18,457 nucleotides of DNA from an uncultured Erysipelotrichaceae bacterium (lineage in GTDB: Bacteria > Bacillota_I > Bacilli_A > Erysipelotrichales > Erysipelotrichaceae): assembly GCA_902803275.1 (NCBI GenBank), contig CADCPE010000218.1:1-18457 (forward strand). Direction: 5' to 3'. Made by a program: the position numbers and the translations under genes. Shown piece by piece: positions 1-6,152 of the stretch; the first letter of the stretch is position 1; the number at the start of each line of letters is the position of its first letter. The notes under the pieces were generated by a model. It saw only the letters and a program-made list of their open reading frames with translations, ran no database searches and had not been told where the DNA came from.

Positions 1-691
1 AAAGAAGCTGCAGGAAAAGGGTATCAAGATCGTAGTTGCTACCGGAAGGGACCTCGTCGAGATGAAAAAACTTCCGCTTGATGAGATCGCGTTTGACGGA
101 TATCTGACCCTCAATGGCAATATCTGCCTTGACAAGGATGAGAAAATGTTCGCGGGCAATGAGATCGATCCGGGTGAAGTGGAGATTCTTGCCAGTATCT
201 TCAAGGCAGGAAAGCTTCCTTTTGTGCTGATCGGTGAAAAGAGAAGATATATAAACTATGTTGATGATGTCGTCGTCGAGACCATGACCAGTACCCACGG
301 TACCGTTCCTGCCATCGATAAATACAACGGAGAAAAGATCTATCAGTGCATGGCATTCGTAGGTGATGATCTCAAGAATAAACTGGGTGATCTGCTCGAT
401 CATTGCCATATAACTTCCTGGAACAAGACCGGCATCGACATCGTTGCCAAGACCGGTGGCAAGGCAGCGGGTATCCAGAAGTTCCTTGACAAGGAAGGCA
501 TTAAGCGTTCACAGACCATGGCTTTCGGTGACGGAGAAAATGACAAGACGATGCTGAAATTTGCCGGTATCGGTGTGGCTATGGGAAATGCGGTCGATTC
601 ATTAAAAAGAGAGGCCGACTACGTAACAGACGATATCGATGATGATGGCATCGCCAAGGCTCTGATCCATTTCGGACTTATTGAAGAATAG
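1..691 (+). CDS. Cof-type HAD-superfamily phosphatase, 3' part (start lies outside the window)
   Basis: The reading frame is open from base 2 and runs to TAG at 689-691, so the N-terminus with the nucleophile DxD motif is missing. The first visible residues, KKLQEKGIKIVVATGRD, carry the HAD motif II Thr in VATGR. An ATG at 62 lies inside the family fold and is not the real start. The C-terminal half has the motif III Lys in TGGKAAGIQK and motif IV as AFGDGENDKTML, whose acidic residues bind Mg2+. The C2-type cap lies between. The family hydrolyses small phosphate esters such as sugar phosphates or flavin/pyridoxal phosphates in the cytoplasm; the substrate cannot be read from sequence. The gene ends just before a bidirectional terminator and faces the minus-strand carboxypeptidase gene. 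Confidence 0.93.
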   Translation, partial: KKLQEKGIKIVVATGRDLVEMKKLPLDEIAFDGYLTLNGNICLDKDEKMFAGNEIDPGEVEILASIFKAGKLPFVLIGEKRRYINYVDDVVVETMTSTHGTVPAIDKYNGEKIYQCMAFVGDDLKNKLGDLLDHCHITSWNKTGIDIVAKTGGKAAGIQKFLDKEGIKRSQTMAFGDGENDKTMLKFAGIGVAMGNAVDSLKREADYVTDDIDDDGIAKALIHFGLIEE

Positions 692-697
692 AAATTG

Positions 698-731
698 AAA
701 AGGAAGTGATGATGATTCACTTCCTTTTTTG
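698..731. terminator. Bidirectional intrinsic terminator
   Basis: A 9-bp perfect stem, AGGAAGTGA (701-709) with TCACTTCCT (717-725), encloses a 7-base loop. It is flanked by AAA on the left and a T-run on the right, so it can work in both directions. It separates the convergent HAD phosphatase and carboxypeptidase genes. Confidence 0.85.
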
Positions 732-775
732 TGTACAGATAATAATTCGATTTAAGGATAAAGGATCGCTTTTTA

Positions 776-1792
776 CTAATATCCGAAGCTGACGATCTCC
801 CAGCTGCCTTCTGCGTCACGGCCCAGCCACCACTGGTAATCAGTATATTCGTGATCGGCTTCCAAAGCACTGTTTTCATTGTTTTTCGGTGAATGGAAAT
901 CCATCAGGAATTCTACGACCTTGACATATTCCGTTCCGGTGCTGATAGAATTGATCCATTTCAGATTTTCTTCGCTGGATGCTTCATCACCTGCGTATCT
1001 GATACTGTGTAGTTCGCAGTCTTTCCATGCGGCAAATGTGCATTTGATCAGAATGGCCATTTCCCTTAATTCATCTTCACTGTAGATGGCAGAAGTGCCT
1101 AGATCTATTACAGGATCGGTCTCGTTTACCATACCAAGATAGCTTTCCAAAGTAATACCTTTATCCATGATCTCTTTTGGAATCTCAGGATCATCGACAT
1201 AGCGCAGATGCCACGGCTCATAGGCATAGCCGGTAATGTGCTCTTTGCCGTCGATATAGTGAAGGATGAAACCGTATTTTGTCATTTTTTCATGGATCTT
1301 TTGCCAGATCTCCGGATATTGAACAAGATCTTCATTCAGGGTTATATCCTTGCCATCAACGATCAGATACAGGTCCAGAGCCAGTCCTGTATGGTGCTCT
1401 GAATATCCGGGCTTGGCGACGACCTTTGCCGCATAATCAGCACCGTATTCTTCGCTGAATTCATCCATTATCTGCTGCTGTTCTTCAATGCTTCTTCTTG
1501 CGGAATCAAGATCGATATAGACCCCTTCATTCTCAAGTTCCTGTTTCAGCTGAAGATATGCCTGGTATGCTTTTGTTTCGACTTCGACATTCATGCCGAC
1601 ACTGTTGGTAAAGTTTTCCGTTCTGATTTCCTTTTCCCAGTTTTCAGGCAGGGGGTTGAGCTTGTTTACCAGCACCAGATAGTTGATACTGTAGCCATCT
1701 TCGGGTTTTTCTTCCTTCTTTTTTGTACATCCGGTTACTGTGCTTAAGATAAGCAATACTGCCATGATCAGGCAGATCTTTGTTTTTTTCAT
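776..1792 (-). CDS. VanY/DacB-type D-alanyl-D-alanine carboxypeptidase lipoprotein with extra C-terminal domain
   Basis: A 338-residue M15B-family zinc peptidase expected to trim the terminal D-Ala from peptidoglycan stem peptides outside the membrane. The start at 1792 is chosen because AAGGAG lies just upstream and it gives a clean lipoprotein signal (KKTK, hydrophobic stretch, lipobox VTGC with Cys22). The frame is open 32 codons further upstream, but that extension overlaps the promoter. Catalytic motifs are intact: SARRSIEEQQ (98-107), SEHHTGLALD (131-140, zinc ligands His133 and Asp140) and EPWHLRYV (192-199, ligand His195). The peptidase fold ends near GITLESYLG (212-220). About 100 further residues start at YSEDELREMA and include KDCELHSIRYAGDE and a terminal GSWEIVSFGY; I read them as a separate domain like one found in clostridial secreted proteins (DUF4829-like, name uncertain). 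The gene stands alone and diverges from tetR. Confidence 0.92.
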   Translation of the reverse strand: MKKTKICLIMAVLLILSTVTGCTKKKEEKPEDGYSINYLVLVNKLNPLPENWEKEIRTENFTNSVGMNVEVETKAYQAYLQLKQELENEGVYIDLDSARRSIEEQQQIMDEFSEEYGADYAAKVVAKPGYSEHHTGLALDLYLIVDGKDITLNEDLVQYPEIWQKIHEKMTKYGFILHYIDGKEHITGYAYEPWHLRYVDDPEIPKEIMDKGITLESYLGMVNETDPVIDLGTSAIYSEDELREMAILIKCTFAAWKDCELHSIRYAGDEASSEENLKWINSISTGTEYVKVVEFLMDFHSPKNNENSALEADHEYTDYQWWLGRDAEGSWEIVSFGY

Positions 1793-1826
1793 TAATAATC
1801 TCCTTGAAAGCTTTTTACATTTATCT

Positions 1827-1855
1827 ATTATACATAAAAGCGGTTTGACAGATAA
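1827..1855 (-). promoter_or_regulatory. Probable promoter of the carboxypeptidase gene
   Basis: On the minus strand a perfect TATAAT lies at 1832-1827, about 35 bases before the ATG at 1792. The -35 at 1855-1850 (TTATCT, 17-base spacer) is weak. It abuts the -35 of the divergent tetR promoter, so the two promoters are back to back. Confidence 0.55.
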
Positions 1856-1873
1856 AAATCCAAAAGCTACAAT
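1845..1873 (+). promoter_or_regulatory. tetR operon promoter
   Basis: TTGACA at 1845-1850 and TACAAT at 1868-1873 are separated by exactly 17 bases, a near-consensus sigma-70/SigA promoter. Transcription would start about 1880, inside the palindrome at 1875-1894. This predicts strong expression unless repressed. Confidence 0.85.
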
Positions 1874-1874
1874 T

Positions 1875-1894
1875 AGGCTAATGATCATTAGCCT
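1875..1894. promoter_or_regulatory. 20-bp perfect palindrome, probable TetR-family operator
   Basis: AGGCTAATGATCATTAGCCT is its own reverse complement over all 20 bases. It begins one base after the -10 box and covers the predicted +1. It ends just before the GGGAGG ribosome site of the tetR gene. Size, symmetry and position fit autorepression by the dimeric regulator encoded immediately downstream. The binding itself is inference. Confidence 0.78.
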
Positions 1895-1906
1895 GGGAGG
1901 TTTAGG

Positions 1907-2488
1907 ATGTCAACAAAAGAAAAGATTCTGGATGCGGCACTGACCCTTTTTGCACAGAACGGTTATGAGCCGACCAGCATGGAACAGATCGCATCTGAAG
2001 TAGGCATCAAGGCTCCTTCTTTGTATAAGCATTTTAAAGGCAAGGAGGATATTTTCAATACGCTTCTTGATCTGGCGGAAACAAGATATGAGGAAAATTT
2101 CGGCAGTGCCGATAATATCCTGATACCTGAAAGTGTTGAAGAGTTTATCAGTTCAACAATGAATTCCATATCTTTCACCATAAATGATCCGCTGATCAGA
2201 AAGATCAGGATCTTTCTGGTTAAAGAACAGTTCCGCAATAAGAGACTGGCGGATATTACGACAAGGCATCAGATATTGGGCTTGCAGAAGATGTATACGA
2301 TGATTGTTAAGGTGATGATGGACAAAAACCTGTTTTCAAAAGATGATCCTTCGGCAGTTTCTATGGAACTGATCGCTCCGGCTGTTCTGTATGTATCAAG
2401 AGCAGACAGAGAACCAGAATTCAGAGAAGAAGCCCTGAAGGTGATCGAAAAGCAGTTGAGGCGTGTATGCAGCCATTATGCAAAGTAA
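1907..2488 (+). CDS. TetR/AcrR-family transcriptional regulator
   Basis: A 193-residue protein of normal TetR length. Residues 1-50 form the family helix-turn-helix: KEKILDAALTLFAQNGYEPTSM, then QIASEVGIKAPSLYKHFKGKEDIF, where the recognition helix contains the typical SLYKHF. The helical rest would be the ligand-binding and dimerisation part; the ligand cannot be predicted. GGGAGG at 1895-1900 precedes the ATG with good spacing. It is the first gene of a four-gene operon and is followed after 22 bases by the CPBP protease. A consensus promoter with an overlapping palindrome sits directly upstream, so it probably represses its own operon. The same site lies beside the divergent carboxypeptidase promoter but does not overlap it. 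Confidence 0.93.
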   Translation: MSTKEKILDAALTLFAQNGYEPTSMEQIASEVGIKAPSLYKHFKGKEDIFNTLLDLAETRYEENFGSADNILIPESVEEFISSTMNSISFTINDPLIRKIRIFLVKEQFRNKRLADITTRHQILGLQKMYTMIVKVMMDKNLFSKDDPSAVSMELIAPAVLYVSRADREPEFREEALKVIEKQLRRVCSHYAK

Positions 2489-2510
2489 ACAAAAAACGGA
2501 GGTGGATGAA

Positions 2511-3353
2511 ATGAATGAAAAAGACAGAAAATGGACTGATAATTCTTTAAGGCTCTTTTTGATACTGGTCATTGTGTTCTCGGCGATCGTAGAGACTTTA
2601 TACATTTTCAGCGGCAATGGGTATCTGGTGATCCTGCTGATGTGGGTACCGGCTCTTTGCGCAATGATCGCCGGCATCGTTTCGATCAATGAGAAGAAAG
2701 AAAAGTTTTCTTTGAAGAAATACCTTTTGGATCTTGGTTTTGGCGGCTGTGGGTTTGTCTATATCCTGCTGGGCTTTATTATTCCGCTGATATACCTTCT
2801 GATCCCCTATATGATCTATTGGACGATGCACCCGAACGACTTTGCCTATCACGGCGTTGCACTGCCTCTGATACTCAGCGACTGTCTTCCGGTATTGTTG
2901 ATCGGAACGGCAGCAGGCTTGCTTACGGCAACTGGCGAAGAGATCGGCTGGAGAGGGTTCATGGTTCCGGCCTTTATTGAAAGGATCGGTCTAAGCAAGA
3001 CACTGATATTCAGCGGCCTGTTCTGGGCCTTATGGCATCTGCCGTTGCTGATATTCGGCGGATATATGGCTGAAACACCTCTGTTTTACCGGATCCCGGC
3101 GTTTATTCTGTGCATTGTGCCGATCGGGATCATAGCCGGGTTGCTGGCTTACAAAAGCAGAAGCATGTGGCCGGCTGCAATTCTGCATGCAGCCCACAAC
3201 AATCTTGATCAGAGTATCCTCAGTGTCATAACCCGCGGTGAAGACATGATGTACTATGTTTCAGAAACAGGAATGTTTACGATCATCTGTGCCTGGATAA
3301 TAGCCATAGTCATGTATGCAGTAATAATTAAAAAAGAAAAGAGTGAAGGATAG
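2511..3353 (+). CDS. CPBP-family intramembrane metalloprotease (Rce1/AbiN-like)
   Basis: A 280-residue polytopic membrane protein. The start at 2511 is preferred over an in-frame ATG at 2463 because GGAGGTGG lies at 2498-2505 and the upstream codons overlap the tetR end. The three family motifs are present: EEIGWR (Glu143, Glu144, Arg148) preceded by TG, FWALWH (171-176, His176), and HAAHN (His226, Asn230). These polar residues sit in membrane helices and bind the catalytic metal in Rce1-type glutamate proteases. About seven or eight hydrophobic segments are visible. Bacterial members serve in bacteriocin immunity, peptide maturation or unknown roles; nothing here identifies the substrate. 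It lies between the TetR regulator and the Ntn-hydrolase fusion, three bases before the latter. Confidence 0.92.
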   Translation: MNEKDRKWTDNSLRLFLILVIVFSAIVETLYIFSGNGYLVILLMWVPALCAMIAGIVSINEKKEKFSLKKYLLDLGFGGCGFVYILLGFIIPLIYLLIPYMIYWTMHPNDFAYHGVALPLILSDCLPVLLIGTAAGLLTATGEEIGWRGFMVPAFIERIGLSKTLIFSGLFWALWHLPLLIFGGYMAETPLFYRIPAFILCIVPIGIIAGLLAYKSRSMWPAAILHAAHNNLDQSILSVITRGEDMMYYVSETGMFTIICAWIIAIVMYAVIIKKEKSEG

Positions 3354-3356
3354 ATC

Positions 3357-4388
3357 ATGTGTACAAGCATTACAGTAAATAAGAATAAGACCATCGTTGG
3401 TTTCAACCTTGATATCCTGGACATGGAATGGCGCATCAGAAATGATGATCGCAAAGGCATCTATATTGAAATCAATGATGCCAAAGAAGGCTGGATGCCG
3501 CTTTTTGGCGCTAACTGCCGAGGTGACTTTGTCGGCATGCCTACCTGCTGGCCGTTTGATCAAAGAAGCAATCCCACAGCCGATGAAGAGAATATCATCA
3601 ATCTGGATATTGATCTGCTTCTACAGAAAAAGACGCTGCAGGAGATCAGAAAACACGTTGAAAACAATCCGGTCTGCAGTGTGGCAGGTCTGACTTTCAT
3701 GGGAGCTCTGTCTGATAAAGAGGGCAATGTGCTTCACATCGTTCCGGGGCAGGGATTTATCTATTATGAAAGACCAGAATACACGGTATTGACCAATTTT
3801 TCTCCATTCAAGAAAGACTCGGAAAGACATCCATGGATGGGACTGGATCGCTATGAAAAGGCTGAGAGAATGCTGAAGGGTGTTAAAGATGATTTCGATG
3901 TTCAGGATTGTTTCGAAATACTGAAAGCCGTATCCCAGGAGGCATGTCCGACAGAAGTGTCGATGGTGTTTGATGTCAGTGAAAGAACCGTATACTGGTG
4001 TGAAAAAAGAAACTGGGAACAGATCAGAAAAGTCATACTGAAAGAAGATCACAGAAATATCGGATATTGCGGAATAGACTGCTTCAGATGTGATGCCTAT
4101 CTGGCAACAGCAAATGATGATGATGCTTTGCGTGAAAAGACCGCTAAACTGTGGAGCGAATTGAATCAGACTGAAATACTGCCTGAACAGATCAACTGTC
4201 AAGGCTGCCGTTTCGAAGGAAAGAAGACCTTTTTCTGCGATCAGCTCTGCGAGATACGCAAGTGTGCAGTTAAGAATGAGAAAGATACATGCGCTTCATG
4301 CGCTAAGATGAGCGAATGCGGGGTGCTGTCAAAGATCATTGCCAATAATCCCGAGGCAAAAAGAAATCTGGATGAGATCAAACGATGA
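3357..4388 (+). CDS. Fusion of an Ntn-type amide hydrolase (choloylglycine hydrolase/C45-like) and a DUF3795 cysteine-rich domain
   Basis: A 343-residue protein in two parts. Residues 1-225 resemble N-terminal nucleophile cysteine hydrolases (penicillin V acylase/bile salt hydrolase and acyltransferase relatives). They begin MCTSI, so Cys2 would become the N-terminal nucleophile once Met is removed. GFNLDI (15-20), LTNFSPF (145-151) and MGLDRYEKAERML (161-173) match the family layout. Residues 234-343 form a DUF3795-type domain opening GYCGIDCFRCDAY, with cysteines at 238, 242, 245, 281, 284, 294, 298, 303, 312, 315 and 321, suited to binding metal or an iron-sulfur cluster. There is no signal peptide, so it should be cytoplasmic. 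The frame is unbroken through the join. GAAGGA inside the CPBP end serves as ribosome site. The linked amide substrate is unknown; a bile-salt role is possible but unsupported. Confidence 0.82.
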   Translation: MCTSITVNKNKTIVGFNLDILDMEWRIRNDDRKGIYIEINDAKEGWMPLFGANCRGDFVGMPTCWPFDQRSNPTADEENIINLDIDLLLQKKTLQEIRKHVENNPVCSVAGLTFMGALSDKEGNVLHIVPGQGFIYYERPEYTVLTNFSPFKKDSERHPWMGLDRYEKAERMLKGVKDDFDVQDCFEILKAVSQEACPTEVSMVFDVSERTVYWCEKRNWEQIRKVILKEDHRNIGYCGIDCFRCDAYLATANDDDALREKTAKLWSELNQTEILPEQINCQGCRFEGKKTFFCDQLCEIRKCAVKNEKDTCASCAKMSECGVLSKIIANNPEAKRNLDEIKR

Positions 4389-4759
4389 AACAAGAACTTG
4401 GCATAGGAAGATGCGGACTGGCCTGCTGCCTGTGCAGTGAGAATAAACACTGTCTGGGCTGCAATTCGAGCGGTTGCCCTGATAAGGGCTGGTGCCAGAA
4501 CAGAAAGTGTTCCATCGAAAGAAATATCGGGTACTGTTTTGAATGCACACAAGGCTGCAAGAAGGGGATGCTTGGCAAGATCAAACCTTATGGCTTTACA
4601 GAATTTGCCAGAAGATATGGACTTGAAAAGCTGCTGGATTGTCTTAAAAAGAATGAACAGAAAGGCATCATGTATCATCGGCAGGGAATAAAAGGCGATT
4701 ATGATGATTTTTCCGATGTTGAAGAGCTTATCAGTTTTATCTTGAACGCAGATAGATAA
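4385..4759 (+). CDS. Small cysteine-rich DUF3795-like protein
   Basis: A 124-residue protein whose ATG overlaps the stop of the fusion gene by four bases (ATGA), implying translational coupling. The first 60 residues hold twelve cysteines (10, 14, 15, 17, 23, 26, 31, 37, 42, 51, 54, 58). The pattern opens GRCGLACCLCSENKHCLGC, close to the start of the fused DUF3795 domain in the preceding gene (GYCGIDCFRC). The rest is short and helical, with an acidic end. No membrane segment or signal is visible. The cysteines suggest zinc or Fe-S binding, but the function of DUF3795 proteins is not established. It may act with, or be a paralogue of, the domain fused to the Ntn hydrolase. It is the last gene of the tetR operon. 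Confidence 0.85.
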   Translation: MKQELGIGRCGLACCLCSENKHCLGCNSSGCPDKGWCQNRKCSIERNIGYCFECTQGCKKGMLGKIKPYGFTEFARRYGLEKLLDCLKKNEQKGIMYHRQGIKGDYDDFSDVEELISFILNADR

Positions 4760-4815
4760 AAAAGGTGCTGTGAATGCTCTGATACTGAATAGTGAAGATC
4801 TGTAAAATGCTTTAA

Positions 4816-4852
4816 AAAATCAGCTATCTGTTTTTGAGATAGCTGATTTTCA
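4816..4852. terminator. Bidirectional intrinsic terminator after the tetR operon
   Basis: A 14-bp perfect stem, AAAATCAGCTATCT (4816-4829) with AGATAGCTGATTTT (4837-4850), has a 7-base loop. A-runs on one side and T-runs on the other let it end both the plus-strand operon and the minus-strand lipoprotein gene that meets it here. Confidence 0.9.
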
Positions 4853-4862
4853 TTAACACACT

Positions 4863-5888
4863 TTATTTGGCATCAAGATAGTATGCCATATACAGCAATG
4901 AGACATCATCGATCTTTGCACTTCCGTCAAGATCCGCATGCCATTGTACGACATAGATCTTTGTTTCAGGGTTCTGAGTAACCGTCTCACCGCGGACCAG
5001 ACCGACGTAGTTCGTTCCGTTAACGACCTGTTTTGCGATCAGCACGATCGGGTTGAACTTCATGCCGGTATAGCTTTCCATAGCCTTTTCAAATGAAGCT
5101 TGAGCTTCCTGCTCTGAGAACATGCCAGGCTTGCCTGTTGAAGTGGCTTTCCAGCCGCCCAGCTGAGTCTCGTTGTCTTCACTTGCCGTCAGGATGTAGT
5201 CAGGTTCGATCTCCATTGCTGAAGCAAGATCGATATTGCCCTGAGCATCTTCCGTGATCTTTACGATGTAGAAAGATTTCTTAGGATTAGCTGTGATAGT
5301 GGTACCCTGAGCAAGATATGCGTAGTTGGTGCCGTTGACCAGCTGTGTGGCAATGACCTGAACAGGTGTGTATCCGACACCTACTAGACCTTCAACTGCC
5401 TTCTCAAATCTTGTGAGATCTTCTTCAGCCAACAGCTGTGTATAACCGTCACAGCTCTGCCAGCCGCCGGCTTTTTCTTTTTCACTCTTGTCTACATAGT
5501 TGAATGAATACAGAACGCCGTCTTCGATCGGGACATTTTCAATCGTTCTGTTTGAGATTTCACCGCGGACATAGAATTCCCAGTATGTTCCGTCATCAAG
5601 TGATGTCTGTACACCATTAATAGTCTTGACGATTTTATAACCGCCGACTTCAATAGTTTCAAATGTGAAACCGGCATTCTTGTCTGCTGAGAGTTCGTTC
5701 AGTACATCATAGACTGTTCCGGCATCAGTAGCAAGATTGTAGTTCTTTTCTTCACCGTTGTTGTCAACGACCTTGATCACGATTTTGCTTTTGCCTTTGC
5801 CGATGACTTCATCTTCCTTTTTGCCTGTGCAGGCAGCTAGACTCAAGACCATCAGCATTGCCATCAATAAAGCAGCAATTTTCTTCAT
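4863..5888 (-). CDS. Lipoprotein with DUF4430-like domain and two stefin (cystatin)-like modules
   Basis: A 341-residue lipoprotein: signal peptide with lipobox LAAC (Cys20), then a charged linker. Residues 33-135 resemble the DUF4430/transcobalamin C-terminal-like fold (YDVLNEL, DGTYWEFYVRGE). Two repeated modules follow, about 141-225 and 244-328. Each opens with GGW and has a helix of the FEKA(V/M)E type and a hydrophobic strand (YTPVQVIATQLVNGTNY; FNPIVLIAKQVVNGTNY). The central QLVNG (182-186) and QVVNG (287-291), followed by TNY, match the QVVAGTNY inhibitory loop of animal stefins, and the helix-strand order matches too. This suggests surface-anchored inhibitors of papain-type cysteine proteases, or at least that fold; activity is inference. 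AAAGGAGG lies upstream of the ATG. The gene is monocistronic. Confidence 0.87.
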   Translation of the reverse strand: MKKIAALLMAMLMVLSLAACTGKKEDEVIGKGKSKIVIKVVDNNGEEKNYNLATDAGTVYDVLNELSADKNAGFTFETIEVGGYKIVKTINGVQTSLDDGTYWEFYVRGEISNRTIENVPIEDGVLYSFNYVDKSEKEKAGGWQSCDGYTQLLAEEDLTRFEKAVEGLVGVGYTPVQVIATQLVNGTNYAYLAQGTTITANPKKSFYIVKITEDAQGNIDLASAMEIEPDYILTASEDNETQLGGWKATSTGKPGMFSEQEAQASFEKAMESYTGMKFNPIVLIAKQVVNGTNYVGLVRGETVTQNPETKIYVVQWHADLDGSAKIDDVSLLYMAYYLDAK

Positions 5889-5940
5889 TTTATAACCTCC
5901 TTTGTCATGGATCAGACAGCAGCAGTTTTCTGCCGCGTCA

Positions 5941-5972
5941 AGGAAGCAGGACTGTATACAGACTGACTTCCT
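5941..5972. repeat. Imperfect inverted repeat in the leader of the stefin-like lipoprotein gene
   Basis: The outer arms AGGAAG (5941-5946) and CTTCCT (5967-5972) pair. Inside them CAG (5947-5949) pairs with CTG (5963-5965), with one bulged A. The centre is the perfect palindrome CTGTATACAG (5952-5961). If the TATACT at 5986-5981 is the -10, the hairpin starts almost at the 5' end of the transcript. It could be a DNA operator or an mRNA-stabilising 5' stem-loop. Confidence 0.55.
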
Positions 5973-5980
5973 ACATATTT

Positions 5981-6010
5981 AGTATACGATTTAGATTAGA
6001 AAGATGGCAG
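5981..6010 (-). promoter_or_regulatory. Possible promoter of the stefin-like lipoprotein gene
   Basis: On the minus strand TATACT lies at 5986-5981, with CTGCCA (four of six -35 bases) at 6010-6005 and an 18-base spacer. The transcript would have an untranslated leader of about 85 bases containing the inverted repeat and a second small hairpin (GCAG/CTGC around a four-base loop, 5922-5933). Confidence 0.35.
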
Positions 6011-6080
6011 TCAACACGGACAAAGGAAGTCTGGATGGATCACCGATCATATACTTTTGTAAAAAAAGAAGGAAGAAAAG

Positions 6081-6152
6081 ATGTCTAACAAAACAGGCCC
6101 ACTGTATATTTGCAATACGGGATCCTATAATATTCTTGTAGGCATATCATGA
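6081..6152 (+). CDS. Small ORF, 23 residues, overlapping the lipid kinase start
   Basis: ATG at 6081 is preceded by AAGGAAG at 6069-6075 and opens a 23-codon frame (MSNKTGPLYICNTGSYNILV, then GIS) ending TGA at 6150-6152. The stop overlaps the ATG of the next gene by four bases (ATGA). The next gene has only a poor ribosome site of its own, so this frame may be a coupled leader that feeds ribosomes to it. No family is recognised and no signal peptide is visible. It could also be chance. Confidence 0.4.
   Translation: MSNKTGPLYICNTGSYNILVGIS

Noticed and set aside
1793..1888. In-frame N-terminal extension of the carboxypeptidase to 1888
   Set aside because: It would cover the promoter and the ribosome site and bury the lipoprotein signal peptide.
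2463..2510. In-frame upstream ATG extending the CPBP protease by 16 residues
   Set aside because: It overlaps the tetR end and has no ribosome site, whereas GGAGGTGG is ideally placed for the ATG at 2511.
3357..4050. Calling the Ntn domain a bile salt hydrolase
   Set aside because: Only family-level features are visible; substrate-pocket residues cannot be assigned and the fusion is unlike known bile salt hydrolases.
6110..6135. TTGCAA and TATAAT near 6110-6132 as a promoter for the lipid kinase
   Set aside because: The spacer is about 10 bases, too short for a sigma-70-type promoter.
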